This document shows, in pieces, positions 36,196 to 49,782 of a DNA stretch of 64,000 nucleotides (position 1 is its first letter; each line of letters begins with the position of its first letter). Below the pieces are notes generated by a model. That model searched no databases. It was not told the origin of the DNA and was given only the letters and a program-made list of their open reading frames with translations. Position numbers and translations under genes: made by a program. Origin of the DNA: Perca fluviatilis (taxonomy: Eukaryota > Chordata > Actinopteri > Perciformes > Percidae); NCBI RefSeq assembly GCF_010015445.1, contig NC_053119.1, positions 21,847,050 through 21,911,049 on the forward strand. The letters are read 5' to 3'.

Positions 36196-38438
36196 GCAGA
36201 GAGAGAGAGCAGAGATCTCAGCCAATAAAAACCCTAATGAGATGGTTAAACATCTGTTCAGGGGGGACTTGTAGATAGGAAGAGAGAGAACAAATGTGTC
36301 TGTACTTACTTCTTCCCATTCACCAGCGACCCAAGTGTAATGTGTGCATTCTGCAGTTTGGCATGGCTGGACAATGGCAGGACGCTGGTGAGCATCACAT
36401 AGATCCTCTCTGACCCGTCCGCTGCCTTTTAGTCTGCAGTAAACATCTCGGTTCTGAACTCCGACTCCACAGGTGACAGAACACTAGTAAAACAGACACA
36501 GAACACACATCTGTACAGCATACTGTACGAACAAGGATGTAATGGGAGAGTAATACTTATTTTCTAACCTCTCACAGAGCTGATCCTAAAGGCGCATTCC
36601 ACTGATATCACACATAAAGTTCAACACTCGTCATGAGGAGTACTACTTAAGATGTCAACAGGGTTATCTTGGATTAGACTTCACATTTTTCACAAAAAGT
36701 CTATTACAAACTTAAGGGTGAGGTCTAAAATAAGCGGACATTTAGATAGGGGAGTCTAATGAAAGAAAATGTAGAATCTTGGACTATGGACTAAAAGTCA
36801 GGATAAGTCGGCCTCTGCCTCTTCGATTTGGGTCCCTCTGTATTTGCTGCCAATTTGTCCCAGTGGCTGACCACGGTACTGCAAAACAAAAAATCTCATC
36901 TACCACCCTTATAAAAAGACATGTCTGTAAAACTGCTGAAGAGGACACCTTGAACTGCTAACAAATTCAAATATTACCTTTTCCTATTTTGATCCTATGA
37001 AGGTTTAATTGTTGTTAAACTTAACCTAAAGCCTAGCAAAGCCATTTTTGGGTACAAGATGTCATCTCGATGTAAAGTCTATGGCACAGTCTGGAGGGCT
37101 CAGGGAAAGACATGAGTCTGCATTTGCACTGGGCTGTCCAATGTGGAAGCAAACCAATAGAGAAAACATGGCATATAGGGTAGGATGTGACAAAAAAATG
37201 TTTGTTTGGTCTGCAGTGTCTGATCTACTGTTTTGATGCTCCTGAACAATGTACTTAATACTGTAAATCCAAAGCCAGTTTGTCTATCAAAGGTCTATCT
37301 CAAGCATCTCTTTGATGTGCTTTGAGAAGCATACCTGCATACTGAGGAAGTACTCTGTAAGGCCTGAGCTGATCAGCCTGATTTCTCTCCAACTCTCCTA
37401 CAGACCTCAAAGAACCATGCCAGGCCTCAGCAATTTCACACATGCAGAAAAATCGGTGCATTATACAGAGAGTATCAAATTTCCTGAAAACTTCCAGATG
37501 TGTTTGTGTTGTTCATTTCTCGCTGCAATTGAGTGTTATCATTACTGAGCGTGTGGTTGAATGTGAACGGTCAAGGACTTGAGTTTGGAAAGAGATCAAA
37601 AAGCACCACAGGAAATCTGTACTTCAAAATAAAAAAAAATTCTTTTTTTAAAAGTATTAGAAATAAAAGCTGCTGTTAAAGTGATTATAGCCACTGTTAA
37701 CGGTTACAGTCGGGTTTTAGAGGCATTGTTTGGACATGTATACAGAGCATTTGGAATATGCGTCTCAATCGGGGGTTTTTATCACAGGCTTATGGTCAGC
37801 TCTGTGCGTTGCTATGGTTTCTGTACACAAACCAACCAGCCAACCAACGAAAGAGGGACGCTGTGTTTGCACGGTCCAACATGTACTGTTTTGCACGGCT
37901 ACATGTAAACGGAAATATTAGTGGAATACTCACTTTCATTAACCATGTATAGAACTTAGTCGGAATATCGTCTTTTTCGGAATTAGGGCAAAAAACGGAA
38001 TATTATATGCATGTAAACGTAGTCACTGAGAACTGTTGTCTTTGGAACTTCTTTCTACCAAAGAAATAGACCCTATTTCTGTGGATTATCCGGTGAAACA
38101 TGGAAACAACACATTTTTATGTTTCCAAATGTATATTTCATGCCTTACAAACAAAATTCCATTCACCTCAATTGTTTAGAGTGGATGCAGATATTTGGGC
38201 AAATAAAACCAAAACTATCTGCACAGTTGGACAGCTCTAGTCAAAAATGAGAAAACACCCCCACTCAGAGGTGACTGAGAGGGCCGGGTAGCTGTGGAAT
38301 AACTCAAACAGTGGGTGCTGAGGTTTCAAAGTTGTCACATGCATGGATATTAAGATATAAAACATGTCTTTATGCTTTAGTTGAAGATTTCATGGTTGCT
38401 GGTGGTATGCAGAGGAAGATGATGGTTTAAACCTAAAC

Positions 38439-38524
<86 letters not shown>

Positions 38525-41500
38525 TGTGAAAGGAGGAGGACGTGGTTCTTCATGGACCTTTTGGGATTTAACAGTTACTTGGAATGGAAAAGGGATATGG
38601 TTGATTTTTAAACAGGAGATAGAAAGATTTTTGAGAATATCTTTGAATTAAACACACACACACACACATACACACACATACACACACCTTAAAGAAGCTG
38701 TAATCAATATAATTTGAACTTGTATGTAAAAGGGGTCAGTCATAATGATGAACCAAGAAATTGTTATCTCCTGGCTCTACAGAGCTTCATGTCTTTTTCC
38801 TCATTGTTTTGGTTTTTCAGCCTGCCAACTTTACTCTCACTTAGCAATATAAACTTAAAAGTTGATAACATGTCAGTGCTGTGTTCACAGATGTTTCCCA
38901 AGCCCCAAAGTGGCCAAAAACAACCCTTGCTATTGCAGGTTTAAGAGGCAACCAGTGCAAGCTCTTTGTATTTTTAAACATACAGTATACTTGTTCCTTA
39001 GGGTAATCTGACAGAGCATGACAGACCTTTCATTCTGCTCTATGACTTGAGATAAATTTGGTTTTGAATATTTTCTTCCCAGTGGGATCTTCAACGTGAC
39101 TTTGAGCCAAAACTGTGTTGCGGCTGCATGCAGATATCTCCTCTTGGTAGTAGATACAGCAGCTGGGTGGTCGGCTTTGTAATGACTGTGACCTCACAGC
39201 TCCTAGCGACTTCTCTATGCGTGGCCTTAGCCCTGCCAGTGTCTGGTTGCACTAATGTACAATGGTACAGAAAGCTGCGGTGCTTAATTACGTGTGTCAA
39301 TCTTAACATCATGCTTTCATCTGTATGGGATGTCAACCTGGGCTGCTCTCAGCTGCAACTCTGGATCTCCATATTTACTGTGTGTTTTGAGCAACAAACA
39401 AATTAGATTAAGTGTATGGAATATGGTTTGAGCGTACAAGTTTTTGTGTGTGTCATACAACCTGCAATGCTCTTGAAACATGCTGGTCAGTGTGTGGTCT
39501 GACGAAAAGCTTCAAAAGGACTCGCTCAACATAAAACTGTAGATTACACTACACAACTACTTTAAAACTTTGACAATTTCAAACCTGACTGATCTTAATG
39601 TCAGGTGCACTGCACAAACAGTTTTAAAAATCCAGCCTGTGGTGTTAAGTTCACACTTGTGGAAATGACACATTATTCTTGACCAAGAATAAACTGAGTG
39701 GTGATCGGTGTGTACATGTCTTGCATCTGCAACCTCTTGGAAACCTTCTGCTGTGTTTGTGTTTGTATCTCAGCTGCTAGTAGCAGTTACTGTTAGTATG
39801 GTCCCTGAGAGTGCCGGGGCTATTTTGTGAGCCAGAGGAGATGGCGAGAAGAGCAAACATACCTCCCTCCACTTGTTGGCCTTCCAACTGGGGCATCCCC
39901 GCACCCGACAGGCCTTCTGCATCCGCGGCCGGGGCAGATGACCGCAGTGTTCCTCCTCTATTTTGGTTTTGTTCTGATAAACACAGGCTATCTCCCGCTG
40001 CTTGGTCCCCCGACCACAACTCACCGAACACTAGAGAGGGAAGGGGAGAGGGGGGATGGGTGGAGAATGAGAGAAAAGAAAGGCATATTAGCAAAGTCCT
40101 GTAGAAGATCATAGCTCTCAATCTCTAATGATAGTGGTCATGATCGTGGTTCCAGAAAGGTATTACATACAATTATATATTTGCCTCCAGAGAACGTAGA
40201 AACAAAGGAATCAACAGAACCATAGGCGTAAACATTAATGTATAACAAAATGTTTCTCTCAGCACATATAGACCATTTAAACCTCGACACAAGTGCACTC
40301 AGTGCACCTAACAGCTTCCTTGTTGCATTTCATGGCCAAGTGAACACACTGCAAACAAATTTAACTGAGCAACTTAAATGGATTTCACCAAAGGCTTTTG
40401 TCAAACACACACTGATGGAATGCAGCCAACTATTTAACCTGTAAACAGAGGAATTACTTTTAGAGCTGCTGTGAATAGCAGAGGCCGAGGCAAGAGGAAG
40501 AAAAGATGCAGAGCGCAAACATGGATGCATGCACACGGCGAGACAATCATCTGGTATGAATAAGGAACCCAGAAATACTTCAGGAAATCTATAGAGACGA
40601 CAACGAAGTAAGGGAAAAAACATGATGAATAAAAACCAGACACCCTGACAGCTCTGAAAAGGCATTTGCCGGAGACTGTAGTTGAAAATATTCTAGTCTT
40701 CGGTCCCCATGAGGCCAGACAGCAATTAGGGTGCCCGCTATTTCTGCTTGACGAGTGAGCGCCCCCATACAAAGCCACTCCAAAAATGGGGTGCTGGAAT
40801 CGAATACACGAGACGAGGAGAGTTGCATTTTGTCTTAGCATATTTTCCAGTCCAGATAATCAACATAATATTGCCTTGTCCTCTAATTATGATCTCAGAA
40901 TGTTGCATAACACCAAACACACATTTTTTTTTTTGTGTGCTCATAGTTCTGATCATACTACAGATGATGGACCATGGAAACCTAAATTTGCAATGTCTTG
41001 AGGATTTTGTCTTTTCTTTCTCCATCTAAAAGGCCGTTTTCCCAGTTTGAGGATCCATTTGAACCCTTCAAACAAAGCCACCTCCAGCCTTTTCTTCTTA
41101 AGTGTGGTAAGGGCAGCGGTTGACAATGCACACACATGCATCATACACACTGTAATTACCGAGGCATTTTAAACACAGGGCCGGCTCAGCTGACGGAGAA
41201 CATCAAAGCCAGAGGCCAGAGCTGAGTGACTAGTCCTGAGCATGGTGGATTCACATACACCGCTGCACACTCACTCAAAAATGATAACAGAACTCCCTCT
41301 ACCTCAGACAAGACCAGAGACAGGCAAACATGTTGGGGGGGGGGGGTGAGGCAGAGGGTTAGCCCCTCCTTACCGCTGTAAAAGCAAGAGGAAAAAAAAA
41401 AAAAAAAAGGGAGGAAGAAAGGAAATCGCAGCCATACGGGCTGTGCTCCCCCAGCTGAACTGTCTCTGCATTTTAGCGGTGGGAGAAAAGACGCTATATG

Positions 41501-44500
41501 GCGATGTGCTCCTCCCTCCACCCTGCCAACCTCATCTGTCAGCCATTAGTTAATCAGAGCTGGTAACACAGAGCACAGAGAGCTGGCACAGCTCGTGGGA
41601 CCAGAGGACAGCTTCACCTCTGAGAGCAAGAAGAGGGCAAGGACTCAGGGACCTCTGCTTCACCGATCTACAGCTGGGCTGCTTCACTCACCAGCACCCA
41701 CTCAGGTAAGACTATTCCACTTGTCACTTACTTTCAGCCGCTACAAGTGTGACAAATTACCGTCTAGCTGCTTTATTTTCTTTGCGTAAAAAAATTGTCG
41801 CGTCCGTGTTTGGTGAATGTCAAATCCAAAATGAATGATTGCATGTCCTTTGAGGGTTGGTACCTGATTATAAAAAAGCATACTTTGTATCATGATAGTA
41901 GTTAGTATTTGGTGCATGTATTTTATCTGAACTATAAATGTCAAATTCCGTTGGAACAGGTTATGTTGGTGCTCTGGTGTTACAATAATATGTTGCTGAG
42001 GTGTGAGACTGTTTTGAATATATGGAAAGATTATCAGTTTAACATGAAGGAGAGCAACAACTCTTTGAAAAAAAATACATAAATCAATGGGTCACACGGG
42101 AAATGAAACGCTCTTGCCCGCCCACGTTGTCCCAGCAATTAATTTCACATGATTAGGCAGGTTAATTCTACTAAAATCCAGTGAGGATCATCTAGGCATA
42201 ATGTGGATTACTACGAAATGGGATGACTCAACTGCCTTTGGGGAAACAAGTTTCTTCCAAGCAGAACAGAACGTCTGCAGAGAGCGAGCCATTATTGATA
42301 TTTAAAGCCATACGTAATGAACAAGCAGCTCTTAATTATTTGACTTCGTGGCTCTAAAGTGGCTTTCTTGAGTTTCACATTTATGGAACATAATTGAGTG
42401 CTAAACCAGACCCAGCTAATTCACACCTTAAACCATTTAAACCATAAAACAGCCTGGGGAGTTTTAAACATAAATGTCTGATTTTGATTAAATTAACAAA
42501 AGATGTCTTACAGATAACTTCTAACAGGATAACCAGACTGATATCAGATTTTTTTGAGCAATAATGTCTTTGTCTAGGACTGGCAGGCGTCAACCTCAAG
42601 ATGACCCCACCCACTGCTTTTCTGTGAACAGGTAAGCCAATAGGACACATGGAAACTGTTAGGCAACCAAGAGAAACTTGAATAGAGTTTACATTTCTGT
42701 CACTCAGCCAATATGGCTATCAAAGCAGCTACAGTAATACTGTACAGTACCTCACACAGAGAAGGTATATTCCACAAAAAACAATCAAAACCGCTTTGTG
42801 TGTGAATATGCATTTGTTTGATCACTGACCACTATGGCCTCAAGCAGTGCATTAAAACATTTATTACTGTGAGAGCTATAATTACGCTACAAAAGCAGAA
42901 TTGAGGGTTTTGAAAACAACGGTTTATGTTGCAGCTTAGAAATCAAAAAGACCCTTAAAAACATCTGATGTGAGTTTTGCCAAATGTCAGATTTCGGCAG
43001 ATCAGTGATAACGATATCTGTATTTAACATTATTGTTTGACATGCTAGTTTATTCTTACATTTAATTTTAATAATGAAACTAATTGTATTATGAAACACA
43101 ATCTGCTAACAGGACTAGTTAGTAATGTACCATGAAAGTTTAGAAGAAATGATGCATTATTAAGTATAAAAGTAAAGGTTGATATTAGTAAAGGCAATTT
43201 AGACCACAAATGAGTTTGTGGTTATATCTTTCCGATATTTAATGGTTCTAAGTGAGACCATATCTTAAAAATGTGACAGCCAAGGTCGAATTCCAATCAC
43301 ATTGCAGCACGCTTGCAATGCAAGAGGATGGTAATACCAAGCACATGGTAACTGTAGTTACATGGACTCTTCAAAGGAGCTCAGTGTTGACCCAGAGCAA
43401 GAACAGTGCAGAGTGTGAAGGGAGTGTAGAATTATACTCTGTGCTACATGTTGTCAAGGTTGTGAAATACTAAAAAGGTAACTGCTCTATATGGTCAACA
43501 ATGCTCATGCAAAACTGTAATTTATCTGTAAAACAAATCATGCAATGAGCAAGTAGTAACAGTTGGGAACTGAATGCTTAAGATAGTGTCATGTCTTTCG
43601 TTATAGCTTAATCAGTATCATCATTTCCTCTGGTGAAATAGCTTAAACTGCAAATCAGAGAAAGAAGGAGACAAGAGGGAGGAAGATAAGGGTCACAGAA
43701 CATTCAGGCTGCTTCATGGTCTTGTTTTGCTGGGAGCTTTCAAAGACAGAAGTCAAAACAACACATGTTGTCAACACGGGAACAGCTGGTAAGAGCGGCG
43801 TCATGGGGCAGAGGAATGTCAAGAGTCATAGATCTTTTATCCATCAGGCCAAAATAGCTATCCAGACTTGTTTGAAACCACGCACAGGAGCAGTGTGAAA
43901 TCTATAAATCCATCTCACCTCACGCTAAGCTTTACTAACTTTATCCATGACCAATCTCAAAACATGCTTTGAACTATAGAGACCATAAGATGTATTCAAA
44001 CAAAAGTACAAGCAAATATATCCACGTGCAAAATATAGATATCTTTTGCTGACAGTTAAGCACAGTACAGTGGTGAATTTCAGATGTGACAAGTTAATTA
44101 TGCCATATTTTTCACGGTGGGATGTGACTGATTATATGATGTGGAAATAATTTCCTGTCTCTGTCAATGCAGTTCCTGACAGACAGTCAGCGGCAAGAGC
44201 TGCAGCATACTTCTGATTGGCTAAAACTAAACATATTCTGCACTCCATGTCAAAGTATGACTTTGCCATGTTTAAAAAGTTAAATAAACAACTGGTTGAG
44301 TAGGCATATACTGTTTCTTCAACACAGTTTCCTTTTTAAGTCAACACCACTCAGAATAGATACAACAAGAAACCATACGTCAAAACGATATGACAAAACA
44401 GCTGAGTTTTTCCGTCTGTCCAAACATTCCCCTTGGGCTTTTTCCATTACTGTTATACTGAAACATCCAGCACTGCTCAAATCAGTACTCTGCTGCAGAT

Positions 44501-47500
44501 CAGAATGAGGAATAACTATAGAAAAGATAGAAAAAAGCAAATTCTTGATGACAGAACTTGAAAAATACAGCAGACCAGCCATAAAGTTATAAAATAGTGT
44601 CCTTTGACACCGAACGTTCAAGTCTAAGTCCCTCTTCCTGCTAAATGTTACACAGCTGCTTTTGTAATCTGTCATAGCAACCAGCTTGCCACAGCTTGCA
44701 TAGAGCGAAGTATGGAAAAGCTCCAGAAAGTGGACGATCCTGACCTTGTATCTACGTTTACAAGAAGAAGAAAAAAAAGATACAAAGAGAGAGGAGAATA
44801 ATATCGTTTTCCATGGTCTTTTGGACAAAAATAGGACATGGAGGAAAATTCATGCGTGTGTCTTATTACCACAAATCCAAAAGCAGAACACTAATTACAA
44901 TATTCCTTTATGGTAACATTATAGAGGTGATATAGGCAGCTCTATTGGTATTTAAGTGCAAATTGCAGTGTTTACCAAAATTGCTACTGCTTTTTAGAAA
45001 TTACCACCCAAACCTCTTTTTCCACTGTATTTCTTTTGAAGCTTTGCTAATCCAGGGCCATGACCATGGGCTTTGACATTGGACAAATGCCTCCATCAGA
45101 GGAAAAACCCACTCAAAAACAATGTATGAGTGATACAAATGAATAAATTAAAAGTGAAAAATAAATTGTTCTTGATGTACCCTGACTGGTTGATATATTT
45201 CCAGCACAGCTACAAATGATTTTCATCGGTCTACAATGTCAAAAATTAACATAAACTTAAAAAACATAAAAAAAATAAACATTAGGGTTTGGTTTTATCC
45301 CCTCAGATTCAACAAGTAGGATCCTTTCGTAGACTCACCAGTTTTCATCAATGGCAAACACTCAAACGAGAGAAAAAGCCACAGTAGACGACAAGAGATA
45401 GAGGCATTGGTAATGCAAAATGCAGGCCCTCCTTGACAGCTTTTGTAATTTTAACAAATAAAGAAAGAAAAGTAGTTGCACATTCTAACTGCTCCCATGC
45501 TAGAGGGCTGAAATGTTGCATCTCGTAAAAACGCACATAGAGCTGCAACAAAAAGGCGGTTAATCAATTAGTTGATCAAGAGAAAATGTATTAGCAACTA
45601 TTTTGACAATCGATTAATTAAGTCAAATTTTCAAGCAAAAATGGCAAATATTTGATTTGGTTTCAGTTTCTTGAGGATTGAGGATCTACAGCAGTACTAT
45701 GGACCAAACAATTAATCGAGTAATGAGGAAAATAATTGCCAGATTAATAAATAATGACAAGAATCGTTACAGCCCTAGAAATACACAGTGCGGGAATACT
45801 CAACAGTGAATTCTTTTTTTAGTAGCAAGTGGAAACAACTTTGATGAATAGTGTAACAGGTACTGACTGACATACTGGAATTTCCTCACATCTGTCGACC
45901 AGTGGCCCTGCTAACATAGAACCATTAGAAACAGACCTGACAAGTATAAGTCACATGGAAAGTACAGCACATGCACTCAGATAGTACGAAACAAGTACAG
46001 CTAAATCTCTAGCTACACAGTGTTGTACGTCGACGTTGAAATGGACTATTAGCTCTCTGTTACTTAAAGTGGGTTTGAACACACGCCAATCTATCCCTGC
46101 CTCTATCCTAAGAGGGGAAAAAGCTCTTTGACAGAGATATTGAGTCCCATAAACTCCATTTCACTCCATCAACTCGATAGCATCGACAGGCCCGAACAGG
46201 ACCAGGCCCCAACAAGTCTGACGCGGTAGCCTCATGTGAGAAGAATATACATTTAAGTGGAATCTAAGAAGTGACTCCTAGAGGCTTAAAAGAACTTCAT
46301 AATACTTGTCCGATGAGTTGAGGAAAAGCAGGCGCTCTTAACCTGTGTCAAAGTAAGGCCATGTTCCCTATCATTCGATGAGCCTCGGGTAGACCAACAT
46401 AAATGCTTCCAGACTTTCACGCCCTGTCTCCTCTCATTTCATCTCACTGCATCTGCTCCCAACCCGGATCACCCACAAAATAACATCTACCCTTACTAGA
46501 TTGGCTTCTCTCTTAATTTCTTCCAATGCCCTGCACAAACTCATTGTGGTTCCGAGTCAACTCTTATTCCTTTCCAGATTGGGTTTAGCCTCTACAGGGA
46601 CAGCATTAATATGATATTTTAACGGTTCTCTAAGCTACAAATAATTGTGAGGATGTTTATGCAAGTGCTAGCGAACAAAATCTATATTACAGTGGGTAAT
46701 ATGTTAAGCCTATCTTCAGGTTATTTGACTGCTTAACCCAAAAGAGACTTCCATTCCTAATGTGATAGCCATGCTGTGATCCAAATATTTAGAACAGATA
46801 ACATCGAACAGCATCTGGTTTTCTGTCTCCCAAGTCTTAATGGTGTGCCAAAATCTGTAGGCCATAGTGCTTGACTTTTAACCAGCGAATCATCAACTGA
46901 ACTATTTTGCTTTCTCTCAAAGGCCAAATTGAAACATTATCTCCCCACTCAGATTTAAATTAAAGCCATGACAAGAACCGTGCTTGTGAGGACCAGGGGG
47001 ACCTTCCAGTCACCGCTTCTATTGCTCACACTCGGCTGGCATATGTGCAGGATCAGGAAACACAAGCCCAATGATGTCACAAACAACTGACCCCAGGGTG
47101 ACAGGTTCGGAGAGTGTTCTCGCCCAATGCCCTCAGGCCAAAGTCAAGTATGTCAATGTTGTGCATGTGGATTTCATTTGAAGCAGCGTGATTAGTTCAC
47201 AGACGCGCAACTGCCATCCCCCCTCCATGGGAACCCCACTCTTGACAGGAAATGGTATGTTTTTGTTAGCAACAAACAGGCATAAATTACTAAAATGGTG
47301 CCTTGGTTGCCAATTTATCACACACAGCCTTATTGTTGCTGCCTGCACACACTGACTTCGACATTGCTTTTAAGGTAAATACTATTAGTTAATGATATTT
47401 ACATTCCTGATAGTTTATGTTGAACTGTGTCTGCAATCATAAATTTGTGAAATAAATGTGATGATTGTGTTGTGTCTTTTCTTCTTTATATGACAAATAT

Positions 47501-49730
47501 GTTTTGATGACCTGTATTTGGGAAATAAATATAGCTTTTGGTAATCATTCATTCATTTTGAAGCTGTGACTGCAAGATTAGAAATTATTAAAGGTCCAGG
47601 GAGAAAAATGGAGGCAGATTATTTTAGATAGACAAACTAAAGCAATAAATGAAATGACATTTGAAAAGTAGTTTTGGACATAATTGTCCTTCTGTTATTG
47701 AATGCCAGCATAAAAGATTACTCGTTGATCAAATGTTTATCAGAAAGCAGTGCAGATTTGTGAATACTGTCAAGAGGGTAGTATACCATCATTAATAAAA
47801 GCCATTTCCCTGTAAGCAAGTTATAGATAGTAATGGCTTGGCTAAAATGTCTTATAAGTAATGGTATCTGTGGAATAATAAATGTGTTAACTACTTCCCC
47901 AAGAGGGGATTAAACAGTATACAATAATATTGAATCTTTTTCATGTGTGATATATATTTAAGAATGTATTTGATATATTGAAAAAACTACCAGGATTTTT
48001 TTTGTTGAGTTACTGCTACAAACTGATGTGACCTATATTGCTGTTGCAAAAAAAGTATTTTTATTTAGCACAGAAGAATACTTTGGGGATACTACCAACA
48101 GAAGAGGCCATTAGATAAGGTAAGACACACGCTGAAGCCATGAGAAATATGTTGACAATGGTATGTAATACAAGAACCCCTTGACCATTTTATTACCCTC
48201 TGTCCTCTAAAAGACCATCAGCTTCTAAAGTTTTGCCATTTCACTGAGACAATGTTTAATGTTTGGTTCTATGAAATGATTAAAAGGTTTAAAAAAAAAT
48301 GGTGTGACAGCTTCCTGTAATATATGATAGGCACATGTATAAAGGTAATTTGTTAATCAATGTTACCCTTTGATTTAAGGCTAATCATTTTGGTTGAATC
48401 ACATGTATGCTTCACTGGTGCTTTATATAGAGCCATATTAAATATATGCTTCACTGCAGTTGGTTAATTAGAGGTTTCCTATAATAGCATGTACTGATAT
48501 GGTCTATTATGAGTTGCATGAAGCCTATGGTAAACTATGTACTTGAATAACTACATTATTTGAATATGCTGTCAGATAATACTTCTCACACAGGTGCTTT
48601 AAAAAGCTATTTCAATGTGTGTTTCCTTTTAAAGAATGACCTCAAAACAATATCAAATACATAATTCAATCAACAGTTTTAAATATTGGCTTTCCATGGC
48701 TTTCTTTTGGATCTCCTCAACTAAACAACCCTTGCCAGCATGCATTAATACCAATTATTGTTGTAGCAAAAGTAATACTCTGTAGGTCTCCTGCCAAATG
48801 CATTACAGAGAGCTCCATTAATGCAATGGTAAACAGATGTGCCACCCAGCACCAACGTTTGATTTGGACTGCGTATATTTTCTCGAGGGACATTACAAAA
48901 TAAAATGTTAAAAAAAACATGATAGGAAAAGGCCTGCAGTGTTTTTAAACTACATTATGCAGAGGCATGTATTAAATATGGATTACTGATAAAGGCCGAT
49001 AAACAGAATGAAGTCAAATGAAGGTCAAATACCAAAATACCACAAAATCACCTACAAGTCAAGTCTTTTCTATGAACCCTTTATAGTACCTCAGCTACAC
49101 ACTATATACTGCTGTTTGTATTGCATGTCCATGGTGTAGCAGAACATATAAGTGTCTTAAAAGTGTTTAAAACTACTATATATGATAGAATAACTACTGT
49201 GTCAACAACTGTTAAAGCAATAAACTATATTCCAAGTGTTACTATTTTGCAGTGAACTGTGTCTTATTTTGTTTTCCCATCTTGTAAGTCTGTTCCCTAG
49301 AGATATGTCAAGAGGATTTATGTGTTCATAACCTAGCACAAATTGAGAGCTTCCGTTAGAGTAGAAAACACTAAAGTTGTTAAAGGTACGGCGCTGTATT
49401 TTGTTTTCCAGCAGAATATTGCATTGAGAAACAACACAAATTTCACAGTTATGTTTCTTTAATAATCTTTACAATGGGAAAAAGCCAATTCAACATGTTT
49501 ATAATTTTGCATGTGAATGAAATAAATAGCAAAAAGAACAACAACCAACCAAAATATGCAAAATAAAGTATAGTTGTTGCGTTGAGTTCAGCAACTTTGC
49601 ACCACAGGGTTAAAATAAATGACGGATTGGGAGTGAAACTGCCATGGCTGAGGAGTCTTGGTTGTAGTAGAAGTCTTGGTTGAGAATGTAACACATACAC
49701 GTACGCACGCACACACACGCACACATGCAC

Positions 49731-49782
<52 letters not shown>

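Larger units (their letters stand above)
36484..39862 (-). other. adamts9: adamts9 intron, 3.4 kb, repeat-rich
   Basis: Contains the repeats at 37057, 37681, 38443 and 38653 listed above. No further exon is seen. Confidence 0.8.

Noticed and set aside
36003..36278. Glu/Arg-rich ORF over the GA repeat
   Set aside because: Product of the GA microsatellite, inside an adamts9 intron.
44319..44828. 169-codon minus-strand ORF
   Set aside because: AT-rich intron of adamts9, no domain and no splice connection to TSR exons.
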